A stretch of DNA of 64,000 nucleotides from Hymenolepis diminuta (taxonomy: Eukaryota > Platyhelminthes > Cestoda > Cyclophyllidea > Hymenolepididae): NCBI GenBank assembly GCA_900708905.1, contig CAADRB010000010.1:742316-806315 (forward strand). Direction: 5' to 3'. The notes beneath the pieces are model-generated. The model searched no databases. It saw only the letters and a program-made list of their open reading frames with translations, and was not told where the DNA came from. This document shows positions 21,941-33,100 of the stretch, one piece after another. How positions within the stretch are numbered: position 1 is the stretch's first letter; each line of letters starts with the position of its first letter. The translations under genes and the position numbers were made by a program.

Positions 21941-23923
21941 ACCTTCAAATAGAGATTCGAAATCTTTTTATTTTTTGGATTTCAATATTACAACGTTAAC
22001 TTTATTCACTGTACCTTCCTTCTGCTATATACTGGATAATCTAAATCAATTTTTTTATATAAAATTGGGCTTTTATACTCTCTAAAATATTAATCTGGAT
22101 AAAATTAATAGATGAAAGGCTAAATTAATAATTTTAATATGTATTCCAAATCATCATATATTCAATAAAATGTATATTTATTGAAATTTTGTTAAAGTTA
22201 TTTTGATTACTAGGTTATTTTATAAGGTTTTTGTTATGCATTGAAATTACTGAATCCGAAGGTAAAGGAATAACTTAACGAAACAAGGAGCGATTTAGTA
22301 TGAGTCACCATATTGGGCGTATTCCTATTGGACGTATGATCTACATTTCATTCCATTCATAAAGAACTGTCTTGCCCCGACAATTGAAGTACATTAGTGC
22401 ATGAAATCCTCGCATGAGAATTTCCGTTCATAGTGCATTCATTATGACAGTACCACCGATCAGTTATCGTTTGTTATTGTAATTCAAAACATTCTCCGCA
22501 ATATTCAGTTGCTGGGACCTCAATACATTTCGATTCGGTCTCCATTTATTTCTGCTTTACTAGCGGGAGTTATTATACTTCCGTCCTTCCCTGAGTAGAG
22601 CTTCAAAATATAACAGTTTCGCTGGTATTTTCTTCAACTATAATTACGTATTAAGATTTCTGAGTCTAAAACTAAAATTGAGAAAATTCAGAATCCTATT
22701 CTGTATCTGGCTCATGTACTCAAAAGAGGGGATCTGTTTATATAATAATTTATAAAAATTTACATAAAAAGAGACCACATTTTGAGAATGTTAATCTTCA
22801 GCTTTCATATGTTTTTATGAAATCGAGATAAGCTATTCAAATCACCAAAGTTTTGCTTAAGCCCAATAAATCGGAAATTGTTTCATCCACGCGGTGGATC
22901 TGAATGAGTGTACTTCTCTGCCTTATTTTTTTACTGCATAACACTTTTCAAAGGCTAAAAAGTGACAATCTCGTTAAAAGCCCTCATGTTTACTTATACT
23001 GAAATTCCTGATGCAGCAGTGGAAAAGCTGATTATGAAGGAGGTTGACTGCGGCAAGAGCATATATTATCGGTGTTGGTATCATCGGAAACTTGTAAAAA
23101 GGCTTAAAATTGTAGACTTCCTTGGAACTTTCGCTCCAACATTCGTACTCTGCTGGCATAACCAGCTGCAAAATTCCAATTACATGCTTGGATTCGGTCT
23201 GGATGCTTGGATCGGTGAATATCGAAAACGCTTTCCTAAATAGTCTTTGGGGCTAAGTTATTATTTTTTAAATATTGGATGTCTCCTATTACAATATTAT
23301 TTTTGTCACAAATAAAACAATATTTTTCTAATATAGTTATCTCCCAACAAACTCTGCTCGCCACTGACCTGTTTTCTCTCCCCATTCCATTTCTGCAGTT
23401 AAGATTGGTAGAAATAGAAAGTTTTCGGATCAATTCGAGATAGAAATTCAAATACATGGCTAAAATTCATTTATCCAAAACATGTCCAAATATACAGATG
23501 CCTTTTGTCCCATTAGATTCCTCCTCAAAAACCATATTTTGTTTTGTTTTCAGTCTTGCATTATCCTTAGTACCATTTTTGAAGTATAATGTAATTTGTC
23601 ATTGTTGCCCCACTAGTCTTTAACGTGAATTAGCTTTTAATGTGTTATACCTTAGAAGACACAGTAAAAGCCTAAGAGGTGAATACAAATCCCTGTAACT
23701 ATCAATGTATACAAAAGATTAATTTTTGTGAAGAATATAACTTCGATAAAATCATTTGGCTCCAGTCTAAATGCATTGTTACAATCCCAGTGTTCACATT
23801 AGCAGGCCTTTATCTACAAGCATTAAAATAAGATAAAGAATTTAGTAGATCTGTATCAAATTATAAAATAAGACTCATCCACTTGTTTATCTATATATTC
23901 ATTACCAAAAAGTACAAACTGAT
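21941..23923. other. 2-kb interval between the two direct repeats
   Basis: AT-rich with one open frame of 93 codons (22962-23243, plus). That frame has a cluster of Trp, Tyr, Cys and Lys/Arg residues (YYRCWYHRKLVKR, then FVLCWHNQLQ) and a predicted basic product, but I do not recognise it. No gag, RT or integrase motif is visible in any frame, so if the repeats are LTRs the element is a non-autonomous one. Confidence 0.4.
22962..23243 (+). CDS. Open frame of 93 codons, unrecognised
   Basis: Encodes a small, basic, aromatic-rich peptide with no signal peptide and no known domain. Its interest is only positional: it is the longest frame inside the interval bounded by the 290-bp direct repeats. 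It could be a remnant of element coding sequence, an exon of an unseen gene, or chance. Confidence 0.15.
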   Translation: MTISLKALMFTYTEIPDAAVEKLIMKEVDCGKSIYYRCWYHRKLVKRLKIVDFLGTFAPTFVLCWHNQLQNSNYMLGFGLDAWIGEYRKRFPK

Positions 23924-24205
23924 GAACTTTATTAGAAGAAATGATAATTATTTTCCCTAGCCCCCAATATTTCTTCTCTGAATACAGTTGTAAGTTCTTT
24001 CTTTATTTCTCCACTGATAAAAGACACATGATAATTATGCTTATTTGTTTAGGCCGATACCGATTGAAATGGAATTTCGTAAATACATGCGTGTTTACTA
24101 TAATGGGTCATTGGCTTACGTGTTAAGTTGCTATATTACCGAGTTTTCTGGATTGTTGGCTCTGCAAGATTACTACCGAGACTTCCAGTTTGTTACGTTA
24201 TAACA
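23924..24205 (+). repeat. Direct repeat, copy B (possible LTR)
   Basis: About 282 bp matching copy A. Relative to A it lacks a segment of about 25-30 bp near 24110 (A has an extra stretch around CTTCTGATCTGCCGTAGATT) and has scattered substitutions. It begins TTATTAG where A has TTGTTAG and ends TATAACA where A has TATAGCA. The divergence says the pair is old. Confidence 0.8.
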
Positions 24206-25032
24206 GATTTTGACTGCCATCTTACATAATTTGATTTAGATTCTGATGATCGTGAAGTTTTTGTACTTACCATCCACTTCGACAATTTCCTTAAATGTTC
24301 AATTCCATGGAAAAATCCGATTGCATCATTCAAAAAATAAAATAATATTTTTTCAAAAGATTTAAGGAAATGATTCGGATATTTCTCTTTGATACATGTA
24401 TTCAGAAGCATGCATAAAGTTGCTATAATAATTGAAAGTCAGGAGATATACCAATATATTTTATCCAGCTTGTCGGTATACATATTGGTTAGTTAAATAA
24501 TTAAACAACAATTTAATTAGTTATTTATTAAATAAATAATTAATAATTATTTACGAAATAACAAATTATGAAATCATTATTTGAATTAATAGTATATCCG
24601 TTGCATAAACTTAGATAAATATGACCAAAACTCGAAGAGAAAAGAAGTCATTTAACAATAAAATTATACTAATATATAATTATTAAATTTACGCAACTAA
24701 CATAAGAGATTGAACATAAGAAAATAATTCAGAATAAAAAGGCATGTGCTACTCAATCCTTACTGGTCTAACGAATAATAGAGAGCGTCTATTCTTGATA
24801 ATGATGCGGTAAGATATCGATTTATCAAACTGATTTATCATCCAACATTCAATATAATTTATTCATTTCTATCATAATGTGCTACAAGATTTGAGCAATA
24901 TATGCCATTCAACAAAAATTGTTATATAATTACTTAATTTAAGCAACTCTAATTTTGTATTATATTACTCCAATATATTTTATTAAAGCAGAAAATGAAT
25001 AAATTACCTTAAATTCTATAATTTTTGAAAGC
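24206..25032. other. AT-rich spacer upstream of SmF
   Basis: Very AT-rich, with a near-pure A/T patch at about 24490-24570 built from overlapping TTAATTA/ATTAAAT words. The minus-strand frame 24193-24411 overlaps copy B and has no domain. No gene seen. Confidence 0.6.
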
Positions 25033-25068
25033 TTGGTTGGTTCAAACAAGTCAGTGAATGTATCCGGA

Positions 25069-25073
25069 CCAAT
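25069..25073 (+). promoter_or_regulatory. CCAAT box in front of SmF
   Basis: CCAATAGG located 50 bp before the chosen ATG, within a short stretch (25060-25125) that is richer in G+C than the flanks. A plausible proximal promoter element for a compact housekeeping gene. Confidence 0.35.
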
Positions 25074-25122
25074 AGGAAATAAGGAAGCGCTTGTTTGGAA
25101 TTTTCGTCGCGTTCGCATTAAA

Positions 25123-25371
25123 ATGGAAACTCTAACTCCGATTCCGTTTTTGAGCAGTATCACAGGCAAGCTTGTTATTGTAAAACTGAAATGGGGTATG
25201 GAGTACAAAGGCTATTTGGTTGCTGTCGATCGCTATATGAATCTTCAGCTTCACAGCACAGATGAGTATATCGACAATTGTTTCACTGGAAGTCTTGGGG
25301 AGGTGCTGATTCGTTGCAACAATGTTTTATATATTCGCGAGTGTGAAGACGAAAAAGTTCCAATGGAATGA
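25123..25371 (+). CDS. SNRPF: Small nuclear ribonucleoprotein F (SmF)
   Basis: Core Sm-ring protein of the U1, U2, U4 and U5 snRNPs; it sits in the seven-membered ring on the snRNA Sm site and is needed for snRNP assembly and pre-mRNA splicing. The 82-residue product (human SmF has 86) contains the Sm1 motif at 15-43, including [12 protein letters not shown] and DRYMNLQL, and the Sm2 motif at 58-72, [15 protein letters not shown], with the RNA-contacting Tyr/Asn in Sm1 and Arg-Cys-Asn in Sm2. [10 protein letters not shown] and RCNNVLYIR distinguish it from the close relative LSm6. The frame is open 30 codons further upstream, but SmF proteins begin just before the PxPFL segment, so the ATG at 25123 is chosen. 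There is no intron. An AATAAA lies 40 bp after the stop. One oddity: the usual DGYMN reads DRYMN. Confidence 0.93.
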   Translation: METLTPIPFLSSITGKLVIVKLKWGMEYKGYLVAVDRYMNLQLHSTDEYIDNCFTGSLGEVLIRCNNVLYIRECEDEKVPME

Positions 25372-25410
25372 AATGGTTGCTTTTGTATTTGTATGTATAT
25401 AAATTTCTAC

Positions 25411-25416
25411 AATAAA
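25411..25416 (+). terminator. Polyadenylation signal of SmF
   Basis: AATAAA 39 bp after the SmF stop codon, followed about 15 bp later by a GT-rich stretch (TGTTCAACGTGTG). This fits a very short 3' UTR. Confidence 0.7.
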
Positions 25417-25944
25417 ATCGTGTTCAACGTGTGCATTTTCACGATTTTCCGCTGTATAATTGGTCGTTATCGGTCGCTAGGTAAACGTATTAAATAGAAG
25501 CATTTTCTTACTGTCTTCGTAATTTATCTTGTGTTTGTCGATTAGGGTATTCCTTTTTGCTTTGTACGCGCTTCATTTGATTAGTATTTCTACCACTTAA
25601 TGCGCTTAATTTTACCATATTATTTGCCTGAGTCATTTTCTTCACTAGTGTTCGCAAGCGCTAATTAGGCAGTATTGTTCATAACATTTAAAGCTGAGAT
25701 GTTTTATTTGGAGAAAATTGGTGATTTTCCACTCAAGTTTGTTCTTCCCTTGATCTAGCCCTAAATACTCATATGCGCATCCAATTTTTCGAATTCTTTG
25801 ATAAATTCAATGCACATGTCATTTTTTAAAGAGTAAATGTCTGGTTTCAATTCTATTTGTGCCTGTTTTCTGTTTATTTCTGGTACCAGTTATTTAATTA
25901 TTTGTAGCATGCCCATGCATCAATACTCCCTAGTTCATTTAGTG

Positions 25945-26150
25945 GAGGGTTCTGCAACACCCGTCGTTGGTAGAGGTAGCACCATGGAGTCTCTTAGGAG
26001 AGAAACTAGTTTTTTCCCACTATTAGTCGAACCTAGCTGGTGATGGCCAATCCGTTCACTGAATGTGTGCACCGATAGGAATCGGACGCTCGTGATCTCT
26101 GACTTTTCAGATGAGCACTATGTCACCGACGTACAAGAGTCTAATCAGCC
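25945..26150 (-). repeat. SINE-like repeat, copy S1
   Basis: On the minus strand the right end reads like a tRNA-derived head: GGTGACATAGTGCTCATCTG is A-box-like and the stretch CCGATTCCTATCGGTGCAC contains a B-box-like CGATTCC. A body of about 130 bp follows that matches copy S5, for example GGCCATCACCAGC, then the complement of GGGAAACTCGCAT-like sequence. It lies 3' of the SH2B gene. Confidence 0.55.
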
Positions 26151-26411
26151 GAACCAGTGACTGTCGCACGTATATTTTATCAAGCAAATTTTATTAAATT
26201 ATTTTTGAATGCGAAGAGGGCAAAGAGCCCCTATTGGTAACTTCAGGGGGAGAAATCACGTCATGTATTTAGCCGAATCTCCAACATTTTTCTAGCGCTA
26301 TCTCTGCATCTAGATGTACGTTCTCAAGATCGCTCCACATTTCTCGCAATTCCTGCTACAAGAACCTAAATCTTTAAGCAATTTTCTTCGCTTTATGAAG
26401 ATATACGAAAA

Positions 26412-26417
26412 TTTATT
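26412..26417 (-). terminator. Possible polyadenylation signal of the SH2B gene
   Basis: TTTATT on the plus strand, that is AATAAA on the minus strand, about 320 bp beyond the SH2B stop codon. It would give a short 3' UTR. Such hexamers are common in AT-rich DNA, so this is only the nearest candidate. Confidence 0.3.
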
Positions 26418-26737
26418 TCTTCCCCAACTTGGTTTGATTCATGGTCAGATAAAGAGTTCAGAAACACAAGAAGAAATCTTTAAAAGTGAAACCAGAGGCA
26501 AGTCGAAGGTATTGCACAATGAAGGGACAGAGAGACAGGGGAGCGGGGCACAGAGGATGAGAGGCAGAGAGGGACATTTTATCTAACATTTCAGCTCGAA
26601 GGGGAAAGAGATTGTCATTCACTGGGGTTGGTTAGGTTGGGGACTACAGAGGCGCTTGCACACACGGAAATATGCATATATTACTGATTGTAAATAAGTA
26701 ATAAGGATGTTTTATAATGACTATATACACGGATGCG

Positions 26738-27166
26738 TCACATAAGAATGTACTGGTTCTGCACGGCTCGTGTAGCGACACTAGCCGCCACAGAGGCAAC
26801 ATCAGAACAGACAGTATTAATACTGGCTCGCACAGAACCTCGACAAAGAACCAGACGTGGCCATTGCGGGGGGTTCATACCACCAACACCGCAGATTCGA
26901 CTGGCTGCCCGACGGGTATTCACGACATAGGCCGAGAGGGTCACGGGAGGAGGAGGGGTTGAATCGACGACCTGCTGGGGCTTGCCAATTGAGTCACCGG
27001 AATGAGGAGGAGGAAGTGGTGGTTGTGACGATTGACCGGTGGCGGTTGGAGGATGTTCCAAGGGGATGGGCTCCTGATGGAAGTGTTCCAACATTTCGCA
27101 GATGGAAGCGAAGGGAAGATGTTGTACTTGACACTGACCGTCAGGAGTCAGTGTCATTCTCAAATG
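26738..27166 (-). CDS. SH2B exon 8: second half of SH2 domain and C-terminus
   Basis: Codes residues 732-873 and the stop. It begins [20 protein letters not shown], completing the GKAKHLR motif split by the intron, then CEMLEHF..PIPLE. About 35 Pro/Ser-rich residues follow before VTLSAYVV, which corresponds to the VVLVSYV strand that normally follows PIPLE closely. The C-terminal tail is not conserved. Acceptor TTTTGCATTTTAG at 27167-27168. Confidence 0.92.
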   Translation of the reverse strand, partial: HLRMTLTPDGQCQVQHLPFASICEMLEHFHQEPIPLEHPPTATGQSSQPPLPPPHSGDSIGKPQQVVDSTPPPPVTLSAYVVNTRRAASRICGVGGMNPPQWPRLVLCRGSVRASINTVCSDVASVAASVATRAVQNQYILM

Positions 27167-30100
27167 CTAAAATGCAAAAAGGTTATGAGTACTTATTGAA
27201 ACAATCCTACCTCCCTTCAACATACAGTTATGCAGATCATCAGTTATGTATTTTCATAGGAATGTCAAATACTTCTTTGAATTTGGGTATTGACTAAAGT
27301 TATGCTCTTGCTTTTAGAAAATAAGGTCCCATTATTCTAATTGATAAAATAAAAATAGAACTTTGTAGCTTTTCATTTACCACTCGTAGCAATTGAGTTT
27401 ATGAAAATCCCTCTGGATATTGATGAAGTTTTAGTTAATTTATGGTTTAAAAGTTAATAGTTTATGTTAGTCAGAGCCGACATAACCGATTGGAGGCATA
27501 ATCGAATATTCGATGGACTGAATAGAGAATGGAATTGGTTCCTCGGCCAATATAATTACCAAGCCTACTGAGTAGAAAATTTTCCGACTCCCTTCATGGA
27601 GAGAAGGGTAGCATCCTGGAATATTTCTGGTGAGAAACCCTCTTTATTAGCCAAACATAACCGTGCAATCAGCCACTCCGATCTTTGGATGTGCACCGCA
27701 AGGCATCGAATCAGTGACATCGGGTATCAGAATTTCTGATTACTGTTCTTTCATATTTGTACCTCGGGATGAAATCTCCCTTCGGATATACTACTGACTA
27801 ACTAAATAATAGATCAATCCCATACAACCAAGCTAATACATAGTTTCCTTCGTTGAGACAAGTCATTTCTCTTCATCTTTCTGGATCTGAGTTACTGTGG
27901 GCTAGATAGTATATCAATGGCATTGTAGCATTCTATCAAGAGCCACATTGATTCATGTCAACACCGCAAGATGATTTTTATTGGTTACTCATCCGACTAA
28001 CAAAGGACGCAAAATAGCCGACTCCACTTTGCTTACCGCAATTTGACCATTATATCTCAACCTCTTGTTTCCTCTTCCATGCTCTCCTAGACTGCAACTC
28101 CCATATTACCCCCTCTATCAATTATTCCTTGTGTTGATCGTATATAACCTCGCTCTCCACTTGACTCTTAGTCATCTGATTTGGAAAAGGCCGTTGCATC
28201 CAGCCAGTCTAGGAAGATCACTAACATTTTAAGAGGAATATCTCCAAGTCTAACTTAATCGAGCTTCTTAAAGCGACTTTAATGATGAGATTCAGCGCCA
28301 CTTTAAGCTTAATACTAGTAGTGATTGATATAAATATAACGAATTAAATGGATTTAAAAATATTCGATCAACAAAATAGGCCCCTCCATATCTTGCTAAT
28401 TTTTATGATTTTGATTAAGCGTTTTCAAAGTTAGTCGAAGTTAAAGCCTGTCTTCCTCCTAAAGAGGTGAATTCCTTTTTAGAAATTTTCAATTCTGCCA
28501 TCTTTAAGAGAGTGAAATTCCTCTGGCATCGAACTTTCTTTAAAGTACAAATATGCGCAGAAGTAGAGAAGATGAAGGATACTTTTTTAACGTCATACAC
28601 AAATATGCGAGCCTGTACATATATGTGGTTCCTGATTAGATCGCTCGGAGAAGACTTGTTCCCACGGAAAGTTAAATTCCCCCCAAAAGTACTTTCTTCT
28701 CCTCGCCTTTAAATTGCACAGACGCTTTTTAAGGAAGAAGTTGAAATAGTTGGTAATACTCTAACACAGTTGATCTTTCTTCCAACTTTTATACCGGAGA
28801 TAAATATTACGCAAGAGGCTCTAGAGCTTAGAGATATCATTGTAGGACAGAGAAGACTTCGTAAGTTATTTACTACCATAGGGAGGAGGCAGAGAATAGC
28901 ATAAGGAGAAAACAGAGCAGGCATCAGACGTGTTATTAGTACATCGAGATTGTGACTAAATAGCGGAAAATCAATATGTAATTAGAAGGCCGAGAAATGA
29001 ATTATACAGAGAGTGAAGTGAAGGGGAGAAAATTTGGTCAAATTGATGGTAATCGTGGGTAAGTCCCCAAAAATTCCTTTGGTCGATAGGACTAAAATCT
29101 CGATCGAAGAATAGCATCAGAATTTGAATTCAAATGTTAAGAAAGAATGGATTCTCCCGAAAAACACTTTCACCTTACCTTCTAACATTTAATACCCTAA
29201 AAGCGAACTATAATGAGCTCTGTTATGTTTAAAATACCCTTGTAACAATATCCAAGTAAATCAAAACGACATGCCCAACCATTCAGTTAAATCAACTAAT
29301 CAACAAATCCAATATCACAAATATGAATCCACCCAGAAGCCCAGGGATCAAATTCAAAAGTATCACAAATTGAGTTATACCTCTCATAAGTAAGTGGACG
29401 ACTCAATGCTTCCAGAAATCCAATAAAGTAGGGCTACTGACATCCCGACCTTATTAAATACCCCAAATCAACTCTCTTGTTTCATAATAAAAGCCTTTTC
29501 TAACAAATAATTTGGGAATGCGAATTACAGCATTGTTAGCTTGATCAAACCATCTTGTAGTTGTGTTAATATTGTGCTAACATAGTACTCACAGAATGGC
29601 TGGTTATACTTTAGGAAAAAATATTTCAAACATGCATTTAAAATTATCTAATGTCATGTCTGTGAGCAGATCTAAATGTGAAATAATACGCACTACAGTC
29701 GTCATTTTTGCTGTAATTACATAGTTTTGGGATTATTCAGTTAGTTAATAGCACTATCGCATTACCAAAATCGGTAAAAATCAATTGAAATAACTACATT
29801 GACTACGAAGAATAAAAAAGATGCCCAATTGCTGGTACCCAAGCCTATTTAAAATAAAGTAGAAGAAATCGAAGAACCTCTGACAGAGAAACTTGTCTTA
29901 TGCCATCCAAGTACTGAATAAAATAAATTGTGCAGATGATTATTTTAATAACTGGGCAAGACAAGTCCATTTGTACTAGTTGTAAATCTAATCAGATTAT
30001 ACGAACGAATTCCTCTGCAGTTGTAAAGATGGGAGTAGCGTCATCACCCAATATTTTAAATTTGGACATTTTTTTTAGCTTCTAGGCTAGATCGGATTGG

Positions 30101-33100
30101 TCTATGAAATTACGAAAATATGAACTATTTATATTTTAGCTCTTGTAAATTGACACCTACTTCAAATTTTATTCAATCACTATTAAAACTAGCTCCAGCT
30201 AAAACTCACAAATCACAATTCGAGCTATATAGAAATCGTTGGCTTCAGTAAACAATATTCATTTTCTCCCTCTCCATTATGTTGTGTTGAAAGTTGTAAA
30301 TCCGCTCAGTCAAATCGTCCCTTTGATAAGACCCTCTACCCAAATGGACAAAATGAACTCCAGACGATGGCCATACTTCAATCCAAAGTAATCTTCAACA
30401 AAGAATGTATTTGTGAATGTTCAATGATTGACTAGTTAACGCAAATCTTCAAAGGAATAGAGAAATTAGAAGTGCTCAAACAAGTGAATACCTCAGATTC
30501 AAAACACTTTCACCACTTTCATTCATAAGTTGACCCCCTTGGTAAGGAACTTTATAATGGACTGAACGTAGATTTAAACATAAACCAAAAGCGTAAAAGA
30601 AATCAGTCCATTTGACATCTAATGAGTGAAAAGACAACTTTACAATGAATTTATTTATAAGAGAACAATCAAGATCAGTTTAATTTATTACAATCGCCCC
30701 TCTCCCCCTATTCTAAAAGCGACAAAAACCAAAAACCTTCGCACAATTTGGCTGTGCTTTATACACAAAGAGAAAACATTCACATGACCTCAACGTCCGA
30801 CGTACTGGACGCACGCCAACCAATCAGGGGCCTACCAAATGTACATCGCACTTACACACCGGCAAAAGAGAACAACAACAGTACCAACAAAAGTCAAAAT
30901 AAAAGCAAAGCAGCAATGCGTGAGTTTTGAAGTGCGGTTGTGAGACCCATAAGAGTAGCACTCCGCACGCGCGCGCAGAAAACCACGAGAGAACTAATGT
31001 CAAAGTGAACGGCGCGAGATAGAAATGTTATATAGCGAGAGTTGGATAGCTAGAGCCAGATTTTTGTGATTTCTCCATCCCCTCGCCACTCCCTCATTGC
31101 ATTTTGGCATGTCGCTCCGATCCTATCCGCTCTGTACTTGTGATTGTGTGCTTGCCAAAATTATGCGCTTGGGTGCGTAAGTGCGTGCAAGCAGGCACAA
31201 ATAACAGAGGCATGCGCCAATAGTGGTGCTTTTGACTGAAGGAGGGCTAGAAGGAGTGGGAATAGAATTCAAGGCTGGTAACTGACCTAAAGCCCTTATG
31301 TAATTGTTCAAACTTCTGAGCAAAGTTGTTCCAGGGGTATAATAGTAAAAATATTCTAATCTCAGATGGAAAAAGTCAGCTGAACGAGAATAGGGATGAC
31401 TTAAAAGAGTAAAATTAATCAGAGAGCAGATATCATACACTGATTCAGCTCAAAGCAAATGTTGCGATGATTTCTTAAATATTGATATCTATTTAGAGTA
31501 AAGTAGATGAAACATTTGATCACAATTCTAACATCAAAATAAATGTCAAAGGGGACAAAGCAGAAAAAATGCAGCCTTAAATTAACAACCTGCAACACAG
31601 TGACCAACATGCATGTTTATGATATCAGAAGTCATAGATTCGATCCTCAATGAGTAGTAAAATCGGCTTGGAAAAAAGCTGCCCAAGAGAAATAGAAGGA
31701 TGTGAATGTCTCAACATAGTGTTAAGAATGCTATTCTTCTGGCCAAAATGAGCGTTAGTAAACACTTCCCATCAAAAGACTTGTTACTTAGTGAATAACG
31801 GATCGTAAGTGTTTAAATAAGAAATCACACTCTCTTATGAACCACGAGATCAAATTTGAAATTCGAATCTTAACAAATATTCTAGCCAAGATGGTAACAC
31901 AGCAGAAGAAGGCATTAAAGCAAATGATTTCATTCTCAGACATGAGCGTGAAATTCAATAAATCGATAGTGCATTGCACGAAGAATGAAGTCTACAAACT
32001 TCGATTAGGTGTAACAAATATTCGACCCCGTATTCGCTTACATTTTCTTCTCTGAATTTGGTGTTATCAGAAAAGAAACTTAAGTTAATTAGATGACAGT
32101 TTCACTCTAAGAGAAAAAGAGACCTAATAGACTTCATTCCCAGTCTTGGTTCAAGGATAGCGATTTTAAAATGAACAACTTAATATCTAAACAGGCACTG
32201 TCTTGGAAGGAGTAATCACAACTAGCGAATATATTTGACACTAAAATCGCAGCTTCACAATTGGCTGATGTGGCAAAACAAAACTTGTTGCCAAAATCAC
32301 TTTTGACACTTTGGCTAGTAACAGAGTAACGCGCAGTTAGAGTCATTCCAATGATGATTTATAGGATCAAATTTGATTATAACTTGGCCCGGACAGATTC
32401 AGACATAAATTTGATAATAGAAGTTAATTTGGATTAACTGCAAACCCTAATTTATACCAACTAACCACTCTAAAACGGTGAAGATGGAATGGATGCTTTC
32501 ACCAAATCTTATACAAATTATGCACCTTCAAATGCAAGCGTTCTCCAAACTAGTTATAACCAGATTGGGAAAAATGTGATAACGAAAATTATAACGTCTA
32601 CTGAAAACCGATAGAGTTAAATTATCAACTAGACCACCTTCCAAATTAAGATCCTAAGGAACATAACGTGCTCGAATGTGCCGAGTTAAGAAGGAGCTAG
32701 GGATGAAAAAGCCCTAAATCACTATATAAATTTTAAAGAAACCTTCCAGAAGCAAAATATTCAAGTTTTATGCTCCTCCCACTAATCGATGTAATATTGA
32801 TAGGTAAATATCTTCTGGTCTAGTCGGTAATTTATTAATTAAATTCAGTAAAAACTCGATCAAAGAAAATTAAGTGTTTAGCTGACCCCAAACTGACCAC
32901 AAGTTATGACATCTTCACCCTGCACACACATTCTGATCACCGTCAAAAAATTTAACCAAATTAATCAAAAAGCGTTAACTAAAAAAGGACTAATTAATAA
33001 ACTAAAAAGTGGTCACAAATTATCCAAGTCTAATGTCCCATTGCTAATTCCAAAGGATCAGATTATTCATTCTCTTATTGGGGAAACGCCAACCATTAGT

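Noticed and set aside
26717..27297. Three plus-strand frames opposite SH2B exon 8
   Set aside because: Antisense shadows created by the G+C-rich Pro-coding exon; the minus strand carries clear SH2 sequence.
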